DNA from: JBNKZU01 sp050301795
GTDB lineage: Bacteria > Pseudomonadota > Gammaproteobacteria > Thiohalomonadales > Thiohalomonadaceae
DNA length: 64,000 bases
Direction: 5' to 3'
Assembly: GCA_050301795.1 (NCBI GenBank)
Contig: JBNKZU010000015.1
Location: 186,001 to 250,000 of the forward strand
Positions within the stretch are counted from its first letter, which is position 1. Each line of letters opens with the position of its first letter. This document shows positions 25,389 through 34,512 of the stretch, piece by piece. Made by a program: the position numbers and the translations under genes. The notes below the pieces were generated by a model. The model worked only from the letters and a program-made list of their open reading frames with translations, made no database searches and was not told the origin of the DNA.

Positions 25389-26271
25389 GATGATGCCCGA
25401 TATTGTTGACATCAATAGCTACACTTCCATCGCTTTCGGTGTGCTGGCGTCTCTCACCTTTCCATGCATGACCGTAGACCACTTCATAGGTGGCAGGATA
25501 ACTGCCATTAAAGTCGCGGTATTGATCATAGGCCTGTTTCATTCGATCAATCTTGCCACGACCAGTCAAGCCACGTTGCCGACCGCTGTTAATATTGTGG
25601 GCACCTATCGATTTAATATCTTTCATCAGTAGCATTAAATCGTGATAGGTGATTACAAGCTGCTCCATATCGATCACTGGGTCGCCGAGACCGGCATGAA
25701 TCATCGCATCGCCGACATCATGCATATCGATAAACTCATTTACATGTACACGGTCATCCACCTGTGACCAGCTATTTTTTAGCTCATAGAGTGTATCGGG
25801 TCCAAGTGTTGCAAACATAACCACACCACCCGGTTTGAGTACTCTCTGGATCTCTGAAAATACTGACTGAATATCATGACACCATTGAAAGGTCAGGTTG
25901 GAGAAGATCAGATCACAGCTCTCATCAGCAATCGGCATGGCCTCGGCATCGGCACAAATAAACTGATGCCCTTTTAGCTTACGACTAAGATAGGAGAACT
26001 GTTCGCGTGATCGCGAAACCATTGAGTGGGCAATATCCAGCGCCACCACTCGACTCTTGCGATAGTGCTCGGCAAGCTGTCGTGTAAACACTCCGGTACC
26101 CGAGCCGATATCAAGCACCATCTTCGGTTCGATCTTGAGTAGATCCAGACGTTCAAACAGACGTGACCCTATCTCGCGCTGGATCTGCGCTGCGGCATCA
26201 TAACTATCAACCGCCGCCTCAAAGGAGGCGCGGAGCTGCTGCTTGTAGGTGTTTGAGTTGTGATTACTCAT
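25381..26271 (-). CDS. bioC: Malonyl-ACP O-methyltransferase BioC
   Basis: A 296-residue SAM methyltransferase that caps malonyl-ACP as a methyl ester, disguising it for fatty-acid elongation toward pimeloyl-ACP. SAM motif I is VLDIGSGTGVFTRQL near residue 51. Motif II/III lies around CDLIFSNLTFQWCHD, which with the QWCHD segment is characteristic of BioC. It overlaps bioH by ATGAGTAA upstream and bioD downstream, so translation is coupled. Confidence 0.95.
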   Translation of the reverse strand: MSNHNSNTYKQQLRASFEAAVDSYDAAAQIQREIGSRLFERLDLLKIEPKMVLDIGSGTGVFTRQLAEHYRKSRVVALDIAHSMVSRSREQFSYLSRKLKGHQFICADAEAMPIADESCDLIFSNLTFQWCHDIQSVFSEIQRVLKPGGVVMFATLGPDTLYELKNSWSQVDDRVHVNEFIDMHDVGDAMIHAGLGDPVIDMEQLVITYHDLMLLMKDIKSIGAHNINSGRQRGLTGRGKIDRMKQAYDQYRDFNGSYPATYEVVYGHAWKGERRQHTESDGSVAIDVNNIGHHHG

Positions 26272-27019
26272 GAATGAAGTGCTCTACAGCCTCAATAAAC
26301 TGATCTGGATGTGATAAAAACGGTGCATGTCCTGCCTTTTGAATGGTGACAACCTTTGCATCTGGAATCATGGCTGCCATCTGCTGAATTGCCGCAACAG
26401 GGATCAGGTTATCCCTATCCCCGTGGATCATCAATGTCGGTTGAGTTATTGAGGATAATTGATCCCGAAAATCTGACTGCGACAGTATCGATAATCCAAG
26501 CTTAAGCGCATCCGGGTCTGGATCACCATATCGCAGTACGATCTCTCTGAGGAGTTTTATCTCCTCCTTTAATTTTTCCGATCCTCGTGCCTGTAACGCC
26601 ATAAAACGTCGCAGGGTTGCATGATAATCATCGGCAAGCTGTTGCGAAAACCCATCAAGAACCTTTGGCGACATCGCGTGTGGCCACTGCTTTCGAACAA
26701 GAAAGCTCGCAGAGCTATCAACCAGAATCAGTTTTGAGATCGCCTCACCCTGTAAAAGTGCCTGCTGCGCAACAAAGCCGCCTAGTGACCACCCCATCCA
26801 GATACTGTTTTCGGGAACAGCATCGGCAACAAGCGTCGCCACCTCTGCGATCGTTTGGGCTTTTACCCCTTTGGATCCACCATAACCGGGCATATCCACC
26901 ATATGCAGTCGGCAACTACTTAAGCGATCAGCAACACCTCTCCAGATATCATGATTCATTCCCCAGCCATGCAGTGCAACGACATCAACACCCTGACCAA
27001 CGCTTTGGATATTTACCAT
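26264..27019 (-). CDS. bioH: Pimeloyl-ACP methyl ester esterase BioH
   Basis: A 251-residue alpha/beta hydrolase that removes the BioC methyl group from pimeloyl-ACP methyl ester and so ends chain elongation. It shows VVALHGWGMNHDIW near the start and the nucleophile elbow GWSLGG near residue 80. The acid and base positions lie in IHGDRDNLIP and KAGHAPFLSHP. Start and bioF stop share TAATG. Position inside the bio operon rules out a generic hydrolase. Confidence 0.95.
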   Translation of the reverse strand: MVNIQSVGQGVDVVALHGWGMNHDIWRGVADRLSSCRLHMVDMPGYGGSKGVKAQTIAEVATLVADAVPENSIWMGWSLGGFVAQQALLQGEAISKLILVDSSASFLVRKQWPHAMSPKVLDGFSQQLADDYHATLRRFMALQARGSEKLKEEIKLLREIVLRYGDPDPDALKLGLSILSQSDFRDQLSSITQPTLMIHGDRDNLIPVAAIQQMAAMIPDAKVVTIQKAGHAPFLSHPDQFIEAVEHFIHE

Positions 27020-28173
27020 TAAAGTGTAGCGACCTCAGTGATGGCATCGATCAACTTTGAGACTTCTGCTTCGGTATGTTCTGCCGAAAGCGTGACTCGA
27101 AGTCGTGCCGTTCCCTCTGGAACCGTTGGTGGACGGATTGCGCTAACCCAGATCCCGCGCTGCCTTAATGCGCTACTCATTCTGACCGCTTTTTCTGCAC
27201 TACCCACGACAATCGGTTGGATTGCGGTCTCAGATGGCATCAGTTTTAAGCCGGTTGCAATCACCCCTTTGCGGAACTGCTGGATATGCTGCTGAAGCTG
27301 TTGTCGTCGCCATGACTCTGACTGGATGATCTTTAACGATGCCCGTGTCGCCTCGGCCAGTGCCGGTGGCAGTGCGGTCGTATAGATATAGCTGCGGGCA
27401 AACTGGATGATGGTTTCAATCAGATCATCGCTTCCGGCCACAAATGCACCAAATACACCAGCAGCCTTGCCGAGGGTTGCCATATAGATTGGCAGTTCAG
27501 CGGTTGAAATATCAAAATGGTGACGAGTCCCCTCTCCATTCGGGCCAAGCACACCAAAGCCGTGGGCATCATCGATCATCAGCCGTGCCATGTTCTTCTC
27601 TGCCACCTCTGCCAACAACGGCAGATGGACAATATCGCCATCCATACTGAAGACGCCATCGGTCACGATTAGGCGTTCACCGTGATTGCTCTTTTGCAGT
27701 TGCGCATTAACATCATCAATACTGTTGTGCTGATAACGGCTCAAGCGCGCTCTCGATAGCAGTGCCGCATCGAGCAGAGAGGCGTGATTGAGACGATCCT
27801 CCAAAACCAGATCCCCTGGGCCGAGCAGCGCTGAGATTACACCGAGATTGGCCATATATCCGGTAGAGAAGAGAAGCGCACGCGGATAGCCGGTGAAATC
27901 AGCCAGCTCCTCCTCCAAAGCTTGATGTGCGCGACAGTGTCCAGAGACCAGATGCGCCGCACCGCTACCCACACCATAAGCATCGGCACCCTTCTGCATT
28001 GCCTTGATGATCTCAGGATGCTTTGCAAGTCCAAGATAGTCGTTAGAACAGAAGTTTAGTAATTCCTGACCATCGACAACCGCATGGGTACCGGCTCCAC
28101 TCTCATTGACACTACACTGCCTGTAGAGAGATGCCGACTTACGTGCATCTAAATCAGATTTGAGGTCACGCAT
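27019..28173 (-). CDS. bioF: 8-Amino-7-oxononanoate synthase BioF
   Basis: A 384-residue PLP enzyme joining pimeloyl-ACP and L-alanine. It shows NFCSNDYLGLAKHPE near residue 40, GSGAAHLVSGH, the PLP-contacting DDAHGFGVLG, and the Schiff-base lysine in TLGKAAGVFGAF. The C-terminal small domain ends normally. It starts 11 bases after bioB in the operon direction. Confidence 0.96.
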   Translation of the reverse strand: MRDLKSDLDARKSASLYRQCSVNESGAGTHAVVDGQELLNFCSNDYLGLAKHPEIIKAMQKGADAYGVGSGAAHLVSGHCRAHQALEEELADFTGYPRALLFSTGYMANLGVISALLGPGDLVLEDRLNHASLLDAALLSRARLSRYQHNSIDDVNAQLQKSNHGERLIVTDGVFSMDGDIVHLPLLAEVAEKNMARLMIDDAHGFGVLGPNGEGTRHHFDISTAELPIYMATLGKAAGVFGAFVAGSDDLIETIIQFARSYIYTTALPPALAEATRASLKIIQSESWRRQQLQQHIQQFRKGVIATGLKLMPSETAIQPIVVGSAEKAVRMSSALRQRGIWVSAIRPPTVPEGTARLRVTLSAEHTEAEVSKLIDAITEVATL

Positions 28174-28184
28174 GGCGATTAGGC

Positions 28185-29162
28185 TTAATCACCTTCCGGA
28201 GTGATGCCCAGACGGTTAAAGAGTTGTTTGTCGTGATCGGTGGTTGCGTTCTCTGTGGTTAACAGCTTGTCACCATAGAAGATAGAGTTTGCACCAGCAT
28301 GGAAACAGAGCGCCTGCGCCTCATCATGCATGGTCTCGCGTCCTGCGGATAATCGGACGTATGAGGATGGCATTACGATTCTGGCTGCAGCAATGGTGCG
28401 AATGAACTCGAAGATATCGAGATCGGGACTATCAACAAGCGGAGTCCCCTCAACCTTGACCAGCAGATTGATTGGCACACTGTGGGGATGCTCTGCAAGA
28501 TTTGCCAGCTCCACCAGCATAGCGGCGCGGTCACGACGCGCCTCACCCATACCGAGAATACCACCGCTACAGACATGAATACCGGCCTTTTGCACCCGGT
28601 TAATGGTATCGAGGCGATCATCAAAGGTGCGGGTTGTGACAACCTTGTCATAATAATCGGGAGAGGTGTCAATATTGTGGTTATAGAAATCGAGACCGGC
28701 ATCCTTCAACTGAGCCACCTGCTCATCATCAAGCATACCCAGGGTGACACACGACTCCATGCCGAGATCCTTAACCCCCTTAATCATAGAGATCACAACC
28801 TCCATATCCTTCTTTTTTGGCTTACGCCATGCTGCGCCCATACAGAAACGGGTCGCGCCCCCTTGCTGAGCCAGACGTGCAGCATCAAGCACCTCTTCCA
28901 CTGCAATCAGAGCCTCGTGTTCCAGATCGGTATCGAAGTGGGCACTCTGCGAGCAGTAACCGCAGTTTTCGGCACATCCGCCTGTCTTGATATTGAGTAA
29001 TGTACTGACCTGAATCTTGTTGGGATCAAAGAATTGACGATGAATTGAGTGTGCCTGGTGGAGCAGATCACTAAAAGGCTGACTCATCAGATCATTGACT
29101 TCATCTACACTCCAATCGTGGCGCAGAGCAGACTCACTTTTTATGGCTTCAACACTGGACAT
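28185..29162 (-). CDS. bioB: Biotin synthase BioB
   Basis: A 325-residue radical SAM enzyme that inserts sulfur into dethiobiotin. The CxxxCxxC cluster motif is in GGCAENCGYCSQSAHF. The auxiliary [2Fe-2S] ligands fit the cysteines in TRFCMGAAW and CVTLG, with the arginine in SYVRLSAGRE. It is the first gene of bioBFHCD and divergent from comF, a standard arrangement. I see no BirA-like palindrome in the 123-base divergent region. Confidence 0.97.
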   Translation of the reverse strand: MSSVEAIKSESALRHDWSVDEVNDLMSQPFSDLLHQAHSIHRQFFDPNKIQVSTLLNIKTGGCAENCGYCSQSAHFDTDLEHEALIAVEEVLDAARLAQQGGATRFCMGAAWRKPKKKDMEVVISMIKGVKDLGMESCVTLGMLDDEQVAQLKDAGLDFYNHNIDTSPDYYDKVVTTRTFDDRLDTINRVQKAGIHVCSGGILGMGEARRDRAAMLVELANLAEHPHSVPINLLVKVEGTPLVDSPDLDIFEFIRTIAAARIVMPSSYVRLSAGRETMHDEAQALCFHAGANSIFYGDKLLTTENATTDHDKQLFNRLGITPEGD

Positions 29163-29285
29163 TAAAAACCCTTTTTATTCGATTAGTTTCATCAGGAGTC
29201 ACGGCTCCTGATATGGATATTGGAGAAATTATACATGGTGGTGCTAAACTGCGGCGAGTATTCATTTTCACGGAAGATAGATTAA

Positions 29286-30002
29286 ATGACGCGCAAATGG
29301 AAAAACCGGCTATCACAACAGATTATTAACACACTATTTCCACCACGCTGCCTGATTTGTGATGCACAAACACACACAGCGCACGAGATCTGTGACGATT
29401 GCCTGACCAATCTACCGTTTAATCAGCACTGCTGTTATCAGTGTGCACTCCCACTGCCACAAGGCCAGAATATGTGTGGACACTGCATTCAGTCGCCACC
29501 ACACTTTGACCAGATGATTGCACCGCTACTGTACAAACCACCGATAGATACACTCATAACCCGGTTAAAGTTCAGCCATAAGCTCAACCATGCTCAGCTA
29601 CTTTGTGCGCTCATAGAAGCACCTTTAACCGAAGCGGTAGAGACCATGCCAGAGTTGATTATTCCGGTTCCCTTACATCAAAAACGCCAACAGGATCGAG
29701 GCTATAATCAGGCACTTGAGATCCTAAAACCACTTGCAGAGAGTATGTCGCTTCCGATTTCAAACCACATTGCCTATCGTCAACGAGAAACCGAACTGCA
29801 AAGCCGATTAAAAGCAAAAGAGCGCCACAAAAATATGAAGAATGCATTTACGATTCAAGGCGATCAACTACCACAACACATCGCAATTTTTGATGATGTA
29901 GTCACCACAACCAGCACCGTAAAAGAGTTAGCCATAGCGCTCAAAAAAGCAGGTGTACAGCGAGTCGATGTCTGGGCAGTTGCCAGAGCGATCCATCACT
30001 GA
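29286..30002 (+). CDS. comF: ComF family phosphoribosyltransferase-like protein
   Basis: A 238-residue protein with an N-terminal double zinc-ribbon: CLICD, CDDC, CYQC and CGHC make eight cysteines within about residues 19-68. A phosphoribosyltransferase-like domain follows, ending in the PRPP motif IAIFDDVVTTTSTVKELA. ComF/GntX proteins are needed for natural transformation in several bacteria, acting in the cytosol on incoming DNA. It is divergent from bioB. Confidence 0.9.
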   Translation: MTRKWKNRLSQQIINTLFPPRCLICDAQTHTAHEICDDCLTNLPFNQHCCYQCALPLPQGQNMCGHCIQSPPHFDQMIAPLLYKPPIDTLITRLKFSHKLNHAQLLCALIEAPLTEAVETMPELIIPVPLHQKRQQDRGYNQALEILKPLAESMSLPISNHIAYRQRETELQSRLKAKERHKNMKNAFTIQGDQLPQHIAIFDDVVTTTSTVKELAIALKKAGVQRVDVWAVARAIHH

Positions 30003-30188
30003 ATTGCGGTTTTAACCCCTCTCTTTTATTGCTTAACTTAGAACCAATTCATAACACTCGTTTTGTTATCGCCATAATTATTCATTAATGTGAATCACCT
30101 CACAGCACCATTCCCGACTATTCAGCTTCAATTTATTCCAATATCTATACTAAAACAGTATGAAAACCCCTGCGCAAAAGGTAGTGAT

Positions 30189-31265
30189 ATGAACAATGTA
30201 TTTAGAACAATGATCACAGCGATGACACTGGTCACCGTGATCTCGGGTTGTAATAGCAGCTCTAGTAGTAATTCCGGTACAGGGTCTACGACTGGAATTC
30301 AACTTAGCGGTACTGTTGCTGCCGGTGCTCCTTTGGTGGGTACAATTACCGCCATCGACAGCACAGGCACAACTGTTACTACACCAGCCACCATCGGTGT
30401 CGATGGTACCTATACCTTGGATGTAAGTAATCTGACTGCACCCTATCTGGTTCACGCCACCGGAACCTCTGCTGGGGTAGCTTATAACCTCTACACGCTT
30501 GCAACTGCGGCTGATGTAACTGCTGGCGTTATCAATGTCACACCGATCACAGATTTGATTCTTGCTAATGCGGCTGGAACCAGCAGCTCTGTTCTGTATT
30601 CAACACCGACAACCATCACTACGATTGATGATACCAAGCTCTCTTCGGCCAAAAGCACTTTAGCATCACGACTCAATGCCATTTTTACCGCCGCAGGTAT
30701 CGACCCGACTCTGTTTGATATCCGAAACGGTCAATTTACTGCGAACCACACCGGGTTTGATGCTGTACTCGATATTCTTGAAGTCACAGTTGATGAGACG
30801 AATCATCGTGCGACCATTAAGAACCGATTGGATACCACTCAGGTCATCAACGACGATTTAACAACTGATACAGATAATGATCAGTTAGCTACCGGCACCG
30901 CTAATATTTCATTAGCAACTACCGCGCTTGGTGATGTTGATGGTTTGCTCTCCGATTTTGAGCATTTATTGAAAAATGCATCCACAACAAATCGGCCAAC
31001 ACCATCAGTAGTTCAAAGCTACCTTGCTACCACGTTTTCGCATAATGGCTATACCTACGATACCTATAGCACCTTTGTTGCCAACGCTACCGATAGCGAT
31101 TATACAACACTGGAGCATTACTATGATCAGCACTTCAAACTGAAATCGTATGATGCCACACTTGGGGAGATGATCATCACCTTTGAGGATGGTAGTGACT
31201 TTTATCTAACGAATAACGGTAGTATCTGGAGCCTGGATGGCAACCACGTAACAACCGCTCAATAA
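30189..31265 (+). CDS. Uncharacterised Ser/Thr-rich lipoprotein
   Basis: A 358-residue protein with a lipoprotein signal (TLVTVISGC), then a serine-rich linker CNSSSSSNSGTG. A beta-sandwich-like segment (IQLSGTVAAGAPLVGTITA ... DGTYTLDVSNLTAPYLVHAT) resembles carboxypeptidase-regulatory-like folds. A helical middle and a final region with YDTYSTFVANATDSDYTTLE follow. No enzyme motif is visible. I start at ATG 30189, which has AAGG about 7 bases upstream and gives the signal; the frame is open 33 codons further up. A strong terminator follows. Confidence 0.75.
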   Translation: MNNVFRTMITAMTLVTVISGCNSSSSSNSGTGSTTGIQLSGTVAAGAPLVGTITAIDSTGTTVTTPATIGVDGTYTLDVSNLTAPYLVHATGTSAGVAYNLYTLATAADVTAGVINVTPITDLILANAAGTSSSVLYSTPTTITTIDDTKLSSAKSTLASRLNAIFTAAGIDPTLFDIRNGQFTANHTGFDAVLDILEVTVDETNHRATIKNRLDTTQVINDDLTTDTDNDQLATGTANISLATTALGDVDGLLSDFEHLLKNASTTNRPTPSVVQSYLATTFSHNGYTYDTYSTFVANATDSDYTTLEHYYDQHFKLKSYDATLGEMIITFEDGSDFYLTNNGSIWSLDGNHVTTAQ

Positions 31266-31276
31266 ATTCATTGAAC

Positions 31277-31305
31277 AAAAAAAGGAGCCGAATGGCTCCT
31301 TTTTT
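31277..31305 (+). terminator. Bidirectional Rho-independent terminator
   Basis: AAAGGAGCC at 31281-31289 pairs with GGCTCCTTT at 31294-31302 around GAAT, with an A-run before and a T-run after. It serves the lipoprotein gene and, read on the other strand, the convergent cytochrome gene. Confidence 0.85.
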
Positions 31306-31319
31306 GATCGTAAGAGACA

Positions 31320-31820
31320 TTATTTGCTGTTATTGATCATGTGCTCAATGGTTGCCTTTAGCTCGTCATCGCTACAATCCATACACATTCCCTTTGGTGG
31401 CATTGCATTCTTTCCAGTTTTTGCTGAGGCTAACAACGCATCAATTCCCAGTGCTACACGCGGTGCCCATGCTGCGGCATCGCCCATCTTGGGTGCACCA
31501 GCAGCGCCAGTACCGTGACAAGCAAAGCAGGTTCCTTGATAGATGCTTTGTGCAGTACGTGCCGATTTAGGTGCTGCCGCTGTTGCTGCGGCAGGTGCAG
31601 CTTCTTGTGCTGGTGTTGATGTTGGAGCTGGCTCAGCTTCGGCTGCTGGGGCGGCAGCTTCAGTGGTGCTGGTTTCTCCGGCTATGCTCACTTTGCCAAC
31701 CGGCGCAATACGCGCTTTGATGGCTTCATCGCTCATATCTGCGTTTCCAAAATCTGGCTCACCACTACATCCGGCAATCATAAGTAGTGATAGTGCAATG
31801 AGGGGAATGGTTTTATACAT
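31320..31820 (-). CDS. Cytochrome c5-type lipoprotein
   Basis: A 166-residue monoheme cytochrome with a lipoprotein signal (LLMIAGC). An Ala/Pro/Glu-rich linker covers about residues 55-85. A class I cytochrome c domain has heme motif CFACH and a distal Met ligand candidate in KNAMPPKG. Two further cysteines (CMDC) are typical of cytochrome c5. The linker would let the heme domain reach from the membrane to a partner such as a terminal oxidase. It is monocistronic by its flanking terminators. Confidence 0.88.
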   Translation of the reverse strand: MYKTIPLIALSLLMIAGCSGEPDFGNADMSDEAIKARIAPVGKVSIAGETSTTEAAAPAAEAEPAPTSTPAQEAAPAAATAAAPKSARTAQSIYQGTCFACHGTGAAGAPKMGDAAAWAPRVALGIDALLASAKTGKNAMPPKGMCMDCSDDELKATIEHMINNSK

Positions 31821-31924
31821 GTCGTTTTTCTCCGTCTTCTAATAATCTTTCATGGGGGTTGTTGTTTTGAATCGGGCGAGTATATCAGAACAAATTAATA
31901 CACTAAATCATAATTGCCACACCA

Positions 31925-31960
31925 AAAAAAAGGGCAAATCACCTGTATTTGCCCTTTTTT
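31925..31960 (-). terminator. Rho-independent terminator of mutY-yggX unit
   Basis: AAAAAAAGGGCAAAT pairs with ATTTGCCCTTTTTT around CACCTGT. Read on the minus strand it closes the apbE-mutY-yggX operon 18 bases after the yggX stop. Confidence 0.85.
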
Positions 31961-31977
31961 ACGATTAAGCTATCTCT

Positions 31978-32211
31978 TTATTCGCCAAAGAAGAACTTCT
32001 CCATCTCATTCTCTAGCATCTTGCGATGATTGGGATCGATGGGTGTCAGGCGATACTCATTGATTAGCATGGTTTGTTGTTTTAGCCACATCTGCCATGC
32101 CTCTGCCGAAACATTGTCAAAAATCTTTTTACCTAAATCACCGGGATACATCTGGCGCTCAAGCCCCTCGGCCTCTTTACCTAGTTTTACACAATTAACC
32201 ATGCGAGCCAT
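31978..32211 (-). CDS. yggX: Fe(2+)-trafficking protein YggX
   Basis: A 77-residue protein with the family pattern MVNCVKLGKEAEGLERQMYP, GKKIFDNVSAEAW and NEYRLTPIDP. YggX helps protect iron-sulfur clusters and handle labile iron under oxidative stress. It is slightly shorter than the usual ~90 residues at its C-terminus. It follows mutY by 14 bases, the classic pairing of a cluster-containing repair enzyme and an iron-handling protein. Confidence 0.95.
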   Translation of the reverse strand: MARMVNCVKLGKEAEGLERQMYPGDLGKKIFDNVSAEAWQMWLKQQTMLINEYRLTPIDPNHRKMLENEMEKFFFGE

Positions 32212-32225
32212 GGATTTGCTCCTGT

Positions 32226-33311
32226 CTATTGATTGATGGCCTGTAATAGCTTTATTACCGGTACAGGCATTGCAAGTGAATTTGATGGGTCGAATTTATA
32301 CCAGAGAGTACGCTCCGGTTCCATTACCTTTGTGCTGTTTGCTCTCTCTACATAGAGTCGCAATGGAGTAATTTCCAGTCTGAAATGGGTAAAAGTATGG
32401 ATAAACGACACCATCTTTTCGACTGAAATCGTTTGAAGCCCATAATCTTCCATAATGATCTTTTCCAAATCGACAGCACCATCCCACTCAGGAAATGACC
32501 AGAGTCCTCCCCAAATTCCGGTCGGCGGTCGCTTTTGCAGCAGCACTTCTCCCTCATGATTGGTTAGCAGTAACAGGTTTGTTTTTTTCAGTGGCACCTG
32601 CTTTTTGGGGCGTCGTTGTGGATACTGACTAACCACCCCATGCTGATAAGCGCAGCAATCGTTCTGTAAAGGGCACTGTTTGCAATCAGGGTTTCGGCCT
32701 TGGCAAATAGTGGCGCCAAAATCCATGATCGCCTGTGTGTAGTCCACTACCCTACGCTTTGGCGTATGCTGCTGTGCCAATCTCCATAGCTGCTTCTCAA
32801 CCTTGGATCTCCCTGGCCATCCTTCAATCTGGTGGTAGCGGCACAAAACACGTCGTACATTCCCATCAAGTATCGGATAGGGTCTACCAAACGCTTGAGC
32901 CATGATGGCACCCGCCGTGGAACGGCCAATACCTGCAAGGTTAAGTAGAAAATCAAAATCCTCGGGGAGGTCATCCAGCCCGGCGGCAACGACCTGTTGC
33001 GCCGCCTTGTGAAGGTTTCGGCCACGGGTGTAATAGCCAAGGCCACTCCAGAGCGATAGCACCTCATCGACACTTGATGCTGCTAATGCGCCTAAATCGG
33101 GGAAGCGCGCGATAAATCGCTCGAAATAGGGAATCACGGTTACAACCTGTGTCTGCTGTAACATAATCTCCGACAGCCACACCCGATAAGGTGTACGTGG
33201 ATGCTGCCACGGCAGATCATGGCGACCATGATCGTTAAACCAGTTCAATAATCGTTGTGAAAATGAGTGTTGCTCTTCCACAGATCGCTTGTTCTGTGTG
33301 GTGATACTCAA
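32226..33311 (-). CDS. mutY: Adenine DNA glycosylase MutY
   Basis: A 361-residue enzyme that removes adenine mispaired with 8-oxoguanine. It shows SEIMLQQTQV with the catalytic Glu, the helix-hairpin-helix LAGIGRSTAGAIM, the catalytic Asp in PILDGNVRRVL, and the [4Fe-4S] loop CX6CX2CX5C (CQGRNPDCKQCPLQNDC). A C-terminal NUDIX-like domain for 8-oxoG recognition follows (PPTGIWGGLWSFPEWDG). Its start overlaps the apbE stop by four bases (ATGA). Confidence 0.97.
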   Translation of the reverse strand: MSITTQNKRSVEEQHSFSQRLLNWFNDHGRHDLPWQHPRTPYRVWLSEIMLQQTQVVTVIPYFERFIARFPDLGALAASSVDEVLSLWSGLGYYTRGRNLHKAAQQVVAAGLDDLPEDFDFLLNLAGIGRSTAGAIMAQAFGRPYPILDGNVRRVLCRYHQIEGWPGRSKVEKQLWRLAQQHTPKRRVVDYTQAIMDFGATICQGRNPDCKQCPLQNDCCAYQHGVVSQYPQRRPKKQVPLKKTNLLLLTNHEGEVLLQKRPPTGIWGGLWSFPEWDGAVDLEKIIMEDYGLQTISVEKMVSFIHTFTHFRLEITPLRLYVERANSTKVMEPERTLWYKFDPSNSLAMPVPVIKLLQAINQ

Positions 33312-34354
33312 AGGGGATCGCTAATGACTATCTGGGCTGGCTCACTTTTAAACTTTACACGTTTCTGCATCGCCGGATTCATGTAGATGGTGTAGTTATC
33401 ATCCACCAGCATGACATATTTAATGCCCATTCTTTTTGCGATCTGGTGCCACTCTTTAACGCCAGCAACCACCAATGCTGTTGCGGCGGCATCTGCAAGT
33501 CCGCCATCCTGATCAATAACCGTGACAGAGGTAATGCCATTCACTGGCATCGCTGTGCGTGGATCAAGAATATGGGTATAACGCACCCCTTTATATTCGT
33601 TGTAGCGCTCATAGTTACCTGAGGTATAGATGCTCTCATCTCCCTTCGACTCAATGGCCGCCAAAATTGAGCCATTGTTTTGTGGATGACGGACTCCGAC
33701 TCGCCACGGATCACCATTCTTGCTGCCGATCACACGAAGATCACCACCAGCGTTTACGATTGCATTATTGATGCCGTAACTGCGTAGTTTATCGATTGCT
33801 AAATCGACACCATACCCTTTTGCAAAGGCACCGAAATCGAGGCTGACATTGCGGTTGCGGCTATAGAGCAAACCCTCTTTAAAATAGAGATCGTCCACCG
33901 ACGGAGCATCTTTCAGCCACTTATTCAAAACTTCTTTTGATGGCGGTGCATGATTCGGGCGTTCACTACTTTGAAATCCCCAAAGATTGAGCAACTTCCC
34001 GATGGTTGGATTGAACAATCCATTGCTCATTGATGACAGTCGTATCGACTCTTTAATAAGCGGCACCAGTGAATCGATCGGTTTAATCCCTTCACCTTTG
34101 GCAAAAGCATTGTTCACATCAACAAGTGGTCCCGGCTCCCACGCATGCCACTCGTAGTGCATGTTTTGAAAATCTTTGGATATCTCCGCGACAGCTTGTT
34201 GTTCCTTTTCAGGATCGGCGTCCCAGATCGAGAGAGAAACCACGGTTCCAAAAACATAAAGTTTATGTTCATTAAGTGTTGGCTTGCGGCTACAGGCGGC
34301 AACCATCACAATTAAAAGTATTAGAGAGATTCGTTTTAGCATATTCGTCGTCAT
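33308..34354 (-). CDS. apbE: FAD:protein FMN transferase ApbE (lipoprotein)
   Basis: About 348 residues with a lipoprotein signal (SLILLIVMVAAC). ApbE covalently attaches FMN to threonine in targets such as NqrB/NqrC and RnfD/RnfG. Diagnostic segments are FNPTIGKLLNLWGF, SLDFGAFAKGYGVD, NAIVNAGGDLRVIG and the metal-binding THILDPRTAMPV ... DGGLADAAATAL. Starts at 34354 and 34342 are both plausible; the open frame begins with TTG at 34372. It heads an apbE-mutY-yggX operon by overlap. No flavinylated target is in the window. Confidence 0.93.
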   Translation of the reverse strand: MTTNMLKRISLILLIVMVAACSRKPTLNEHKLYVFGTVVSLSIWDADPEKEQQAVAEISKDFQNMHYEWHAWEPGPLVDVNNAFAKGEGIKPIDSLVPLIKESIRLSSMSNGLFNPTIGKLLNLWGFQSSERPNHAPPSKEVLNKWLKDAPSVDDLYFKEGLLYSRNRNVSLDFGAFAKGYGVDLAIDKLRSYGINNAIVNAGGDLRVIGSKNGDPWRVGVRHPQNNGSILAAIESKGDESIYTSGNYERYNEYKGVRYTHILDPRTAMPVNGITSVTVIDQDGGLADAAATALVVAGVKEWHQIAKRMGIKYVMLVDDNYTIYMNPAMQKRVKFKSEPAQIVISDPL

Positions 34355-34512
34355 TATTTGATTCGTCTGCAATTATCGCTAGGATTGCTTTTCTCTGCAC
34401 GGGAATTTATGAGTCGATTGTTTGATCGCTGTTTACTCATCAGCATGAGTTCATCACAATAGCACTATCAGGAGTTATCGAATCAACCATACAGGGGAGT
34501 CAAACCAATAAT

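Noticed and set aside
28482..29000. Plus-strand frame of 172 codons
   Set aside because: Entirely antisense to bioB, whose motifs are complete.
29163..29285. BirA operator before bioB
   Set aside because: No TTGTAAACC/GGTTTACAA-like palindrome; only a short CAGGAG/CTCCTG hairpin.
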